DNA from: Rotaria macrura
Taxonomy: Eukaryota; Rotifera; Eurotatoria; Philodinida; Philodinidae
Length of the DNA: 64,000 nucleotides
Assembly (NCBI GenBank): GCA_900239685.1
Contig: OENT01000378.1
Coordinates: 53,541 to 117,540, forward strand
Reading direction: 5' to 3'
Under the pieces are notes generated by a model that was not told the DNA's origin, ran no database searches, and was given only the letters and a program-made list of their open reading frames with translations. The position numbers and the translations under genes are program-made. Of the stretch, positions 11,936 through 23,357 are shown in pieces. Position 1 is the stretch's first letter, and the number at the start of each line of letters is the position of its first letter.

Positions 11936-12737
11936 ACGGGTGGTCGGAAAGTTTTGGCACAAAATGTTTGTTTCTTTTTGGTCCACTCGAAAATATTTCA
12001 GACGAGTCGAAATCTATGGATTAGAAGCAGAATTTCATGTTCTTTCAGAATATGAGTTTAGAAGTTATGTGTCACTTTTTGTTCGAGAGAAGTAAGGGAA
12101 TCTTTGAAAGACCTGAAAAATTAGTTTGGACGGAANNNNNNNNNNNNNNNNNNNNNNNNNNNNNNNNNNNNNNNNNNNNNNNNNNNNNNNNNNNNNNNNN
12201 NNNNNNNNNNNNNNNNNNNNNNNNNNNNNNNNNNNNNNNNNNNNNNNNNNNNNNNNNNNNNNNNNNNNNNNNNNNNNNNNNNNNNNNNNNNNNNNNNNNN
12301 NNNNNNNNNNNNNNNNNNNNNNNNNNNNNNNNNNNNNNNNNNNNNNNNNNNNNNNNNNNNNNNNNNNNNNNNNNNNNNNNNNNNNNNNNNNNNNNNNNNN
12401 NNNNNNNNNNNNNNNNNNNNNNNNNNNNNNNNNNNNNNNNNNNNNNNNNNNNNNNNNNNNNNNNNNNNNNNNNNNNNNNNNNNNNNNNNNNNNNNNNNNN
12501 NNNNNNNNNNNNNNNNNNNNNNNNNNNNNNNNNNNNNTTCCGTCCAAACTAATTTTTCAGGTCTTTCAAAGATTCCCTTACTTCTCTCGAACAAAAGCCG
12601 ACACAACATTTCTAAATTCATATTCTGAAAGAACACGAAATTCTGCTTCTAATCCATAGATTTCGACTCGTCTGAAATATTTTCGAGTGGACCAAAAAGA
12701 AACAAACATTTTGTGCCAAAACTTTCCGACCACCCGT
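11936..12737. mobile_element. Foldback / MITE-like element with 200-bp terminal inverted repeats
   Basis: Left arm 11936-12135 and right arm 12538-12737 are inverted copies of exactly 200 bp that differ at only a few positions. The ends read ACGGGTGGTCGG and its complement. A TA dinucleotide flanks both ends, compatible with the TA target duplication of Tc1/mariner-type elements. The centre is a 402-bp run of N, so a transposase cannot be confirmed or excluded. Total length would be about 802 bp if the gap size is real. The visible arms encode no recognisable protein. Confidence 0.8.
12136..12537. other. Assembly gap (402 N)
   Basis: Unresolved bases placed exactly between the two inverted arms, as expected when a near-perfect palindrome blocks assembly. 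Confidence 0.99.
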
Positions 12738-14870
12738 TATCTATGCTCTTATGCCTACATTCTTATGCTTACATCTATATTCTCGAAAAGTAAATACCTT
12801 TCCTGGAAAACCCTTAGAGGATTTTTCGATGTATTGGAAACCGAAAATATCCATGAAAATAACACGCAGACACTTATGAGTGGTACACATTATTTCCTTT
12901 ACTGACCTTGGAAAAACAACGATACGTATTACATCTCTAAATGCAGGAATCGTAGAAATCAGCTTTAATCTCGAAGCTGAAATCTTTTTCGAATCATATT
13001 GTTGAACACCTAAGAATAAAAGACAAAGTATTACTTTGAGAAAATGAAACATACCTTTCAAATCAGATTGTTGAAGACCTAGCAAGACAAGTGAAGTTAT
13101 TTTTTTAAGAAGATGAAGATGAAACTTACCTTTCCATTAAAAAGCTAATGTAGTTGATAGTATATGCCTGTAGATGTTGTACAAAATCATCAAATGGTCT
13201 AGCGGGTTCGTGATGGTTGCTTATAGAAAAGTAGAACTTTTACATTGACAAGAAAACTTCGAATTGCGTTTTCCATGCATTACGAAGCTCTTTTTAGCCA
13301 CCCATAATGTAACTAATGATGTACAAAAGTAAAACTGAATTTGTGGAATCGATAGAAGGTTTCATGTGGACACTGAAAACTTTTACGAATTCTACTGAGC
13401 CTGAGCAAGTTCCCTATCAAAATATACGAAACTAGTTTCCTTTTACTGAACCTATAATCATTCGACACGAAAACGTGAAACTTTTAGAGTTCGGCAGTAC
13501 CTATGTTTTCATCGTGACAAACAAACTACCTTATCTATGTGCCTGGCTGTATATCTATCGACCTTACTGAGTATTTAACTTTGCTTCTTGTTAAATACTT
13601 AACTATCTACATTGTTCGTCATCCATAGATCTTACGGCATATTTATTTTCTGGAGAATAGCAGCTCTGAAATTCCTTGTTTGCTCTACAATGCATATCTT
13701 TGATCTGCGTCGAAAGTTAATAAATAAAATAGCTAAGTACTCTATTTCTATATAGTAAATCTGTTATTAGGATTTGTTTCAGTGATGATTTTAAGTCTTT
13801 CAATATTTAAGTGGTTTCTTGACAGATGTATTCGCTACTTATGTTTATCCATTTGGTATGTGCTATTTTTCGTAATTGTTTTGGGCATATCCTGAGTTTT
13901 AGAGTAGAGTGTACATTTTTAATCGACTGTTAGATCTACTACGATGGGAGCTGAGTAAGGTAAAAGTTGTAAGATAACTAGCAAATCTCTTACTAAGATA
14001 TACAAGTTGAGGAGAAATCTGCCGCGTTATTAGTTTGTAGTTATGTTTTATTGCATCTATAGAAGTACATCGTTTATTAAAGCAAGTCGAGATAAGCAAT
14101 ATATTATGCAAAAATACAGTGCTGAAACCGTTCTACTAATGATCATCTATTCAGTACTATTAGAATTGAACATAGAAAAAACAGATATAATCTTAATTGA
14201 CTGTGTCAGGAACGTGTGACACAATACATAGTTAGCTGTATTGTTAGATTAAAAAAATAATTTTATCAATTAACGGGGATTCGTATGATGTGTTTCTGTT
14301 TTCGAGCTTTTCAAGCATAAAATCCTTCATCTCAATAAAAAAAATAGCAAAATTACTTAATAAACTCAATCCAGTTCAACAGATAATCTGTAGTTGGCTC
14401 GAATCCTTAGGAGAGGCGTGTTAGATGGGGAGGGATGCACTTCTGCCACATAATTGTAACATTAGTTTCAATATTGTGTTTCAGAAAAGACGAAAAAGAA
14501 AACAATTTTGTTTGAAGGTGAAACTAAATATCTATCTATCTACCTGATTATGGTTCCTATCTCAGTTAGATATGATCAAAAGAAAAGACTGAACCCGTTT
14601 CATCGTTCATACAAGTATTTGATTTTCCCGAATGAGAATTTATGTTGATCGTTGATGTGTAACCTTTTTTTCTCTCCTGCATTGTATCCTCTATTATCAT
14701 GGGCACCAGTAAATGGGAAAATAGAGTCAATTATGAGGATAGTGATGTGAATGACACAATGTCCATGCACATGGTTGTCAAGCCGACTAAAATCGGAAGA
14801 GAAATAATAAATACAGAGTTCTGACATGAATTTAGGTGCATTTGGTAACGCAGAAAGTTAAAGGGAATCT
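12738..14870. other. Unassigned AT-rich region
   Basis: Apart from the exon-like fragments near 13000 I see no gene. A sequence resembling a pol III B box (GGCTCGAATCC near 14395) lacks a matching A box and acceptor stem and was not called. Confidence 0.4.
12850..13200 (-). pseudogene. Possible exon fragments with a duplicated splice-junction unit
   Basis: On the minus strand a 24-nt candidate exon (13078-13055, encoding LQQSDLK) is flanked by AG and GT. It is followed, after a 45-bp intron-like stretch, by a candidate exon starting at 13009 that encodes VQQYDSKKISASRLKLISTI. The two sit in a roughly 69-bp direct duplication (13001-13069 and 13070-13138). A further exon-like stretch upstream (about 13200-13139, with PFDDFVQHLQAYTINYISF) does not join in frame. 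I recognise no family. It may be a decayed gene piece or chance. Confidence 0.25.
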
Positions 14871-14879
14871 TCGATGACT

Positions 14880-16090
14880 ACCCTAGAGAAAATCTTGTAG
14901 ACTTTTTTATCAGATCCTTCATGGATCCAACAAGGATCTTTTGAAGATTTTCTTTTTTCCTGAGGAAACGCAGGAATCCTGTAAGAAGCGTGTAGCCACT
15001 AAGCATGTAGGATCCTAACAGGATTCTAATAATGCTTAAAAACAATGAATTCCTGTCTATAGACCACCCGATCTTTCAAGGTTATTTCAAGGATATCGCC
15101 GTATCTATTTACAAAATCCTAACAGAATATTACTAAGTTTCTTTTACCGTTATATCGCATTTCTTGACACGATCCCTTCTGGATTTTCTAAACTGAACAT
15201 AAAATATATGAGCACAGAGAGTTTCGATCTCTGGACCTTCAGTATACATACTGATCACCTTACCCGGCTGGATGTGAAATATCAATATATTTTTAAGAAA
15301 AAATCGATATTTAAAATTTTGATTTGAAAATAGCTTTCTAGGAGATTTAAAATAAAAATCAATGAATCAATTTTTTTTTAAAATGAAATAAGACTATCAT
15401 TGTTTTACGTTTCTTCTATGAAAAATTATAAAGAAATATTTAATTGTTTTTTTTCTATGTTCCATATTAATAACTGATTATGCTGAATATAACGTATCTT
15501 CTGACAATAGAAGTTTTAAGGAGAAATATTCTCACAAAAAAAATGTAAAGTTAACTCAATACGAAATAATATGCCTAAAAAATTGGAAAAATTATTAAAA
15601 CAAGTTTAAAAATGGAAAAACCAATTAAAATATACACCGTGCGAGAGAAAACTTAAGAATTACTTTTTTGATTTCGTTACCATAATTTATTACAAACAGC
15701 CCGTAAATTATGATAGAGACAATCATGATAGACTACTAACGAATTCGATATCTTTTCTCAAGTCATTACAATATTGACTGATTTGTTCATGAAAGCATTC
15801 AAGCTTCAAAAATCTGTGTTGGAATATTGTTATTACTCCTGTAAAGAATCCAGGAAGGATCAATATTGGATTTTGACAGGATCCTGTATTAATGGTTCGA
15901 AGACAAATTCGAGAGGGTACGTGACTTAATCCTAAACAGGATTGTATCTATATTCGAAAAAGTCTAGTAGCAGGAAATGTTAGGAACTGTACTACGATCC
16001 TGTGAAAAACTTGACAAGATCTTAACGATTTAGGATCTTGAAGGATCCAGCCATAGTTTCTCAAGGAATGCTTCGGATTGCGACTAGTGC
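14880..16090. repeat. Region dense in AGGATCCTG-type motifs
   Basis: Both ends of this interval are packed with variants of AGGATCCTG, CAGGATTCT and AAGGATC in both orientations: left cluster about 14915-15130, right cluster about 15830-16060. The middle is very AT-rich. The arrangement suggests an old inverted-repeat element with diverged termini, but I could not align the arms base by base. Confidence 0.4.
15211..15275 (-). repeat. tRNA-like sequence, possible SINE head or tRNA pseudogene
   Basis: Read on the minus strand, CCGGGTAAGGTGATCAGT resembles a D-arm/A-box, CAGTATGTATACTGAAGGTC an anticodon arm and variable region, and CAGAGATCGAAACTCTCTG a T-arm with a B-box-like ATCGAAA loop. 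The acceptor stem does not pair convincingly, so a functional tRNA is unlikely. It lies inside the GGATCCTG-rich interval, so it could be the pol III head of a short retroelement. Confidence 0.35.
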
Positions 16091-16173
16091 CCTTGCATTT
16101 TCTTATCAAGACCCTAATGATGAATGTATTTTTTAAGTAATCCCAACCCAGGTAAAAAAATCAGACATGAAGT

Positions 16174-16398
16174 CTTGTAAGATCAGATGAAATCGTACAA
16201 AAAATCGTGGTCTCAGATACCTTATATCAATTCGTACACCAAGATTCTTGTAAGATCTTATTGTCCCTTAAGATTTTCCATAATCTTATAATCCGATCTG
16301 AAAGAAGAACAAGATCTGTCAAGAATTTTATAGTAAGACTTGATGTCAGACTTCTGAGACCACGATTTTGTGTACGATTTTTCGTCTGATCTTACAAG
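16174..16398. mobile_element. Small inverted-repeat (MITE-like) element
   Basis: Left arm 16174-16216 and right arm 16354-16398 are inverted copies with a few indels: CTTGTAAGATCAGATGAAAT outermost and ATCGTGGTCTCAG innermost. The loop and flanks contain further copies of CTTGTAAGATC and CAGATCTT. There is no coding capacity, and no target duplication was identified. Confidence 0.65.
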
Positions 16399-16474
16399 AT
16401 CATACACGATCAGATGCAGAATCTTGTCAGATCTTAGTATCTGATTGTTTGCCACGGGATTGTATATATCTATT

Positions 16475-16625
16475 ACTTTTTTTGGAACTATTACTTATTA
16501 CTGGTAATAATTAATAAAATAATTACTTTTGTTACTCTTACTACTTTCCAAAATTATTACCATAACTAATAATAAGTAATAACTTTATAAGTAATTACTT
16601 ATTACCGGTAATGGTAATGCAGCAG
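16475..16625. repeat. TTATTAC-rich simple-sequence tract
   Basis: Repeated TTATTACT/GGTAATAAT words in both orientations, including TATTACTGGTAATA and TATTACCGGTAATGGTAAT. This is low-complexity DNA directly downstream of the small inverted-repeat element. Confidence 0.6.
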
Positions 16626-19600
16626 CCCTCGTTCTGATTCACGAATTGATCTAAAATCCGACCAAGTTCCATTTCCATTAAAAATAAATATAATTTTTTT
16701 TTAGAAACACATATTTGAGAGTTTTAATTCTTAAAGATATTTTTCATAATATTAATTTTAGTATAAAAATTATCCAAAGTCGACATATCAAGCTATATCA
16801 ACCTGAATCTGGGTCCATAGCGTAACTCTTCTAGAATATATAGGAATTCAAAGCAGTATGGATTTAACAGTGTCTGTCTCTATGTGCAAAATAAAAAGAT
16901 TAAAGAATTTTAATTGAAATGTATCTAAATAAATGAAACAAGTTGTGAGAAAAAATTGAACATTGTGGACATTCTTTTCCATATTATATGGTGACGTAAA
17001 AGAATGAGTTTCTGTTCAAATGTGAAAATGGCTCACTATTGTTTTTCTTTTCCTCTTCTTTCTAATCATCATTGTCATCGTTCACTCTGTACTGTCGCTC
17101 AGCATAATTAACTTATGGATCTTTCTAATTAGGTCTGAAACGCCGATCAGAATTTTAAGGGCATCGCTAGTGGAAGGCAGGAGACTCGGTCCCGTCACCA
17201 AGATGTTAATCCCTGTTATTCTATTCTGATTCAATAGGGATACTTTTAATATAAATCTTTGATTATTAAGAATAATTGTGTCATTGTAGAATGAAAGTGA
17301 TATTTTGCAATCGTTCTGTCATTACAACTATTATTTATCATAGACCACTTATCGGTTTTTGACGTCTTCTTTTATGAGTTATCTCTTCGAAAAAGAACTA
17401 CGGAATATTAGAAGAGTTATCAATGTATAAATAACATTCATGAAATCTAACTATTCGGAATCGAAAACAATTTATTTCTCTTGTGAAAATCTTCAACAAA
17501 GAAAAGGATGATCGAGAACTTAACTGTTCATCATCAACATTTGCAGAAACAGAACTCATTGTCTGTGAAAGATTGAATTTACTTTGTGCAGTTATATCGA
17601 TTAATGGTATACATGTAAATTTAATCGTTACTGGTCGCTATTTTATATCTAAATTATCATCAGCATCAGTAACGCCATCACTAGCATCGTATTCATTACG
17701 TATTAGTAATAACCACTTATTAGTTGATCGAACATTACATTTTGTCTTCAGCACTCTAATGTTATTCGAAATAATGTGACGTAATAAAACGTAAACCTTA
17801 GTTCGAACAAAACATTTTCCCATATTCTTCGAACTTATGTCAGGTTCGTTACCATATGAATTCTTAGAATCTTCGAGGGAAAAACAGTGCATAAGCACTC
17901 GGAACTCTAGAGAAAACCGTGAAGGTGCAAAAGAAATAACTGAATAGCTGGGAAACTCCCTAGTTATCGAGATATTCAAAATCTTCTTCTTGCTTTTTGT
18001 TTACCTCTCGACACAATTACACAAGAGTCGTGCAACGAAATACTTCAGTTTCATGAGTACTATATCTTGAATTTCTGATTTCGTCAAGTAAACTAAATGG
18101 ATGGTATGCAATCATGTTGAGTTATTCAAATCTCAGGAAACTGCAAGATTCAAAGTTTTAAAGTCTATTGGTGTCTTCAAATCGTAAAACTTTTGTGCCC
18201 GTGAATAATAGCACCATTATTGTTATATGTCTATAATTAGAATCCTCTTTGAATCGGAATCATTCAGTAAGTTCTGGCTATGAAGCCATAAAATCTTTCA
18301 GTGTTTGAAAGAAAAAAAGAGATCCTCACCAAATTAGAAACCGTTCAAATTCTTCATTCGTTACACCTTCGCACCAGAAATTCATGATTACATATCTTTT
18401 TCCATAAGTCATACAATCTCAAGCAATTCAATGTCAGCATCAAAGCAAGACAATTACCAGTATTGGGAAATTTAGAAGTCAAACTTTTCACAGTTCTCAG
18501 ACCATTTGGTCCCATACTCATCATTTCCAATTACTAATAATTTTTCTTAACAGACCTTTGTAACTAGTTTTATAACTATTTAGTGTTCTAGCTTAGTCTT
18601 GATTATATAAACTCCGTGTTACCGTTGTTCGAAAGAACGATGGGTCGATCTAAATAGTAACCATTGAACATATTGTGACTGATCAGTAACGGTTGCTTCT
18701 TTCTTTTTTAATGAAATATTAATGCCCGAAGCTTTCCGAGTCATTTAATCTTTTCATAAGAACGGAATCGAAAGCATAACGTTCGATTGAATGGCATGGC
18801 TTAAACGAGATTTCAGTCGAGTACATATCCAGCCAAATTTCGTACGCATGCAAGTACTACGAAAAGACTAACGTTGTGTTGATTCATGATTCGATTTATT
18901 GTTGAACAGGCTTGTCTGTAAGTACATATGTACATACGTACGTTGAATTTTCATGACAATATGAATTTTGTTACACATATTATCTACGTCGACATTGAAG
19001 ATATCGATTCAATCACCTGGAATGTTAAACATAATATTGACGATCGATTTGAATCTAAAAAAGATTCGAAAGTTGATGAGCCATGCGCAAAAATTAGAAG
19101 AGAATGCATAGGTTCAAAACATGCAGTTATTGCTAAACCAATCCCATGCTGATTTCTTAATTTTTTTGATTCCGGTTTGTTGATTACCTTGCGATTTAAA
19201 AATGATTGGTGGAAATGTTATTATTTTTGAGTTAGTGGTTAGATGAGTTATCTATTCTTGATTTGAATCTATTTTGCGGCTTTGTATCCGTTTCTGTTGT
19301 TGCTGCCTAGTCGCGTCCATAGATGATTCATAACGATTGGATATAATGAACAAGGAGAAGATGAATAAAACGTATGAATCTATGTTTACTCGACTAAACG
19401 AAACGCAGGAGTAAATCATCAATGATAAAATATCTTTATACATAGAGTATTAGCCTACCTAATGTGAAAATCATGTGATCTGATTTGTTGCATGTCCATC
19501 TTTTATGCAACTCATACATGTTTCCGAAAAAATAGTGAGTGGAAGTTTAAGCACGAGGTTTTTAATGCTTTCCGCCCCCGTTACAGATATATCCCCGATT

Positions 19601-21359
19601 GCATAGTACACATTAATCCCCACTCCGCCCCCAATTACAGATACAGAAAATCATCCTTACAGACCACAACGAACAACATTATATAATCTTAATATATCAT
19701 AGCTTTATTTACCGTTCCAATGCTTACAATGAGATGATTACGAAAAATTGAAAACTAACGATCGAATAGTAACAATGAAAACGAAAAATACGAAGCCTAC
19801 CAGAGAAGGACGATAGGAAAAAATTCGTGATATTACATTTCCTGTATTTTCAAAAATTCAAATTTTTTCAAGATGACTGACTTTGCCAGCCCGATATTTC
19901 TATATCGGCGAGGTGAGATAAGAAATTTTGACGAACCAATAGCCCTAAGGTTTGCTACAATCGATCTCAAATCCCATGGGTCACTTGTTTTCGGCAATCA
20001 TTCTACAAATGATTACTTCAATGACTAAGAGAAGCGGTTAGAATGTTAACCTTAACTACTTTATCAAAGCAGTTTAAAGCTTATGTGTCATCTCTGCACA
20101 AGACCACAATTAAAAGTCTTCCTAGTACAAAAAATATTGCTGTAGATTAATCAATCTTTCTTTCTGTTGTTCTCTATACAACAAAAAAGAACGATGTAAG
20201 TATTTTCCCTGGTCTCATAGTATGTATCCATGCCTAGCCCCATCCACCCAACCAAAATCTTTCCCTAGCTCAGCCCTCCCCACTTCATTCACCCAGTGGA
20301 AATCCGCGCTCAATTCAACCCCCATTTTGGTCCCTGTTTTGTATTAACATAGGAGCGCCAAACAAAATCTATGAGCTCCAAATTTTTCTCCTATCAAAAG
20401 CGGTGCTTTGAAGATTATTGATACTACAATGAAGTACCTGAAGCAAAAAGAAAATGCCATTAAACATGCAATTTATCTCTACACTGATTTTGTATTACAA
20501 AAAATATCTTCATCTAATCAAACCGTACACCTAAAAATATCCTCCAGATCAGTTGAAAATTTTCGTACCATAACGAAGTTTCTGAAAAAACCAGTAAGAA
20601 CTAAAAATCTGTTCCGATAGGCTCAGTAGACAATAGTATTTTTGTTCTGCTTCAATCCAAAATTCGAAAAAATATGTACTTAAATACATTTAGGAAATTT
20701 TAATTTCAAGCGTTTCATAATGCTTTCTTAATTTTGATGTGCAACCAGTAATTCTGTACATTCCTGACTACGCTCATAGTACAATGATGTGCAAAAGTTA
20801 GATTTTCATTGAAAAAAGTAAGTTACATTTTTTGCTCTGTTGATCCTAGGTATTTGTGTAAGGGTTCATCCTAAATCAAAGTCAAAATAAGACAAACTCA
20901 AAATTTCAATATCAACGGATTTTACTATAGATTGGTACTGCAAACACTCTGGATTATCTTGCTTTGCGTCTGCTTCACTGCCATGCGTGTTTATAAGATT
21001 ATAGATTTCTGCTGGCTAGAAATACAAGATAAACCATCAGTAAGTAGCGCAACTTCATTAGTTACATCATATTCACCTGAATCCATGCATCGATATAATC
21101 TGAACCTCTCCTGGACAGATCGGTACCATCCTAGAAAGAATATTGAATGATTAATTGTTCATAATTAAGAAAATCTGTACTATGAATGCCGATTTCATAG
21201 GCAGCGTGGTTGTTTTTCGTTTGAGTATTTCTCGCAAGAGTTTTTTAAGCCTTCTTTTTTTTGTTTACGGATTTCTATCGTTTATAATAGTGAAAAATGA
21301 TAAGTATACCATTCGTTTTTTCATCACACAATTCAAAAAGAATAAAAGTATATGAGGAA
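16626..21359. other. Unassigned region
   Basis: No supported gene. Two stretches have somewhat gene-like codon use (about 17490-17779 and 20408-20591, the latter ending in a fair 5' splice site). Neither shows a recognisable domain or a consistent exon chain. C-rich patches occur at 19575-19650 and 20228-20335. Confidence 0.4.
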
Positions 21360-23357
21360 CTATTCTTTTCCAGTCCGTATACAATTTCTGTTTCGTTTTA
21401 AACTGCTGACCTGTTCGCGATCGCTGTCTTCGTCTTTTGTCGGATTATCAGTTGGTTGCTGGTTCTGTAAAAATAAAAAGCTCATGCTATACTTGATCCG
21501 TCTTTCACACGAGTACGAATCAATCGAGTCTAATAAATTCATTTCCTTGGAACGCTTTACATCCGTAAAGATGTTCAAAACTTACATGAAGTATGTTCTT
21601 TGATGAATGCTTTTTCGTACACGATCTACTTTCACGAATAAAAAATATAGAAAAAAATAATCATTCACAAGACACGAACTAATCATCGCCATACGTTTAC
21701 CTTCGTAATATGCAGATGATTACAATCAGTATGATAATTATGCCTGCCATCAAAGCTCCACCAAACCATAATAGCCATGTATTTCCTTTCATATGATAAA
21801 ATAAATATTTCAAGTATGTAAAACAGAAAGTACCTTTTGTTTCAATTGTATGACATATTTTGTCATTAAATGATTGATCAGTTCGTTCATAAAAACAATT
21901 GAGACAAACATTATATTTTGTTAATGAACGAAGTTGATCAATGACAATCGTGTTATTTGATGTTTCTGTGATGTTCTAAAAAATAATTTTCTTAAATTTT
22001 TTTCATTAAATCCATCAGTTTCAAACTTGATTTTCTATCGATCTGCTTTGTTTATCTATGGACTTAATGTGTCCTGAGCATAAGCGCCGACCTATATTTT
22101 CTGGATTAGTATGATTAATTAATATCGTTAATCCATTGCTTCGGATATTGTCTATATGAAAATTGACTTTCGTTGTATACTCTACGTAAAGAAAATAGGA
22201 GGGAAATTGAAAGTTCACATAAAAAGATGGGTCGATCGTGCGTTTTACCAGGTTCAATATCAAATTTATAATCTTCTGATTTAATATTTTGTAATGTACA
22301 CATCACATTCATGGAAACTCTTTTTGGAATTTCAATGTTGTCACAAGTTTTAAAATTAAAGACGAGTTTATTATCATAAATAGTACTGATATCTTCCGTT
22401 ATAGTACAATATTGTTTACTAAATAAAAATCGAGAACACGTTCTAAATTAATAACTATTAAATTTAATATACTTAGAAGACAAATTCGAAACCTCGCAAC
22501 GTCGACGAAAACCATTTCGAAATGCACGAGCTATAGTCGGAGCTTCAAATATGCATTGAACATAGAGACGATCATAAGCTTGGCATGGCTTTGTCATTTG
22601 AATATTGCCCGGTTCTTCTATTAGAAAAAAAAACAAATTTTTAAATATATCATTCCTAAGAAAAAAACGGTTGATTGTATGATTATCTCATATTTGACAT
22701 TTCTTAATATGAAAGAGATGGTTAAAATATATTTTTGCTTTCTGAAATTTTGAAAAAAAGAAAAATCTCATCATTAGAATGGTTTCAATACTCATCAGAC
22801 ATGATGAGTTAATTAGAATTTATTATCGCAAGGGAAAAAAGAATAGTAAACTTTGGAATCGGAAACAATATGCTTTCTCTTTTTTAAATAGATACCTTCA
22901 ATGATGAGATCAGCAACTTCACCATCGGATTTTTTATTGCTCCAATGACAAATAACACGATTAAAACCAACATAACCATTGCGTATAACACGAATACGGA
23001 TAGTAGTAGAATTTATGTGTTCCGTTTGTAATAGAAATGCTGGAGGAACAGCAATTGGATCACTTACCGAAGCTGTTAATATACCACTCTGCTTATTCGA
23101 CTGGACTCTACTGGAACAATAAAAAATGGCCTCTTGATCTGCTGGTTGAAGTATTATATGGTTGGGATCTGAATAAACAAAAAATAAATATTTATTATTA
23201 GCACAGCAAAAAAACAATGCTTTTAAACAATACCAATCACTACATCATCAGTATCAGGAAGGTTTGATTCATTGTGAACATCGTATTTATTTTCAGCGCT
23301 AGCTAGGTATATAATATTTAAATAAATTATTGTTTTTATTGAAAACAACGTATTCAT
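21360..23357 (-). CDS. Type I membrane receptor-like protein with fibronectin/Ig-like segments
   Basis: Predicted single-pass cell-surface protein of 413 residues. Exons in coding order: 23357-23234, 23168-22896, 22617-22473, 22418-22249, 22181-22027, 21975-21834, 21785-21701, 21628-21586, 21464-21360; all junctions are GT-AG and in frame. Residues 1-20 form a hydrophobic signal peptide (MNTLFSIKTIIYLNIIYLAS). The ectodomain has beta-sandwich-like segments with spaced cysteines (IFYCSS, RVICHWSN, DRLYVQCIFEAP, VSMNVMCTLQN). A membrane-proximal fibronectin-III-like segment has TIVIDQLRSLTKYNVCLNC and several N-glycosylation sequons. A transmembrane helix (about 340-364, WLLWFGGALMAGIIIILIVI) is followed by a basic stop-transfer and a tail of about 49 residues without a kinase or other domain. 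The layout resembles cytokine-receptor or cell-adhesion proteins, but no WSxWS motif is seen. No specific homologue is recognised. Confidence 0.8.

Noticed and set aside
12037..12659. Long open frames across the N run
   Set aside because: They are artefacts of reading through unknown bases between the inverted arms.
14385..14420. B-box-like GGCTCGAATCC suggesting a tRNA gene
   Set aside because: No A box at the right distance and no acceptor stem pairing.
17483..17779. 98-codon plus-strand frame with gene-like codon use
   Set aside because: It begins with GTG, not ATG, and has no domain, no clear splice partner and no recognisable homology.
20408..21150. Two plus-strand frames that might be exons (donor after 20591, acceptor before 20931)
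   Set aside because: Joining at these sites gives a stop after about 21 codons in the second exon. The frame that stays open needs a different phase, and no family is recognised.
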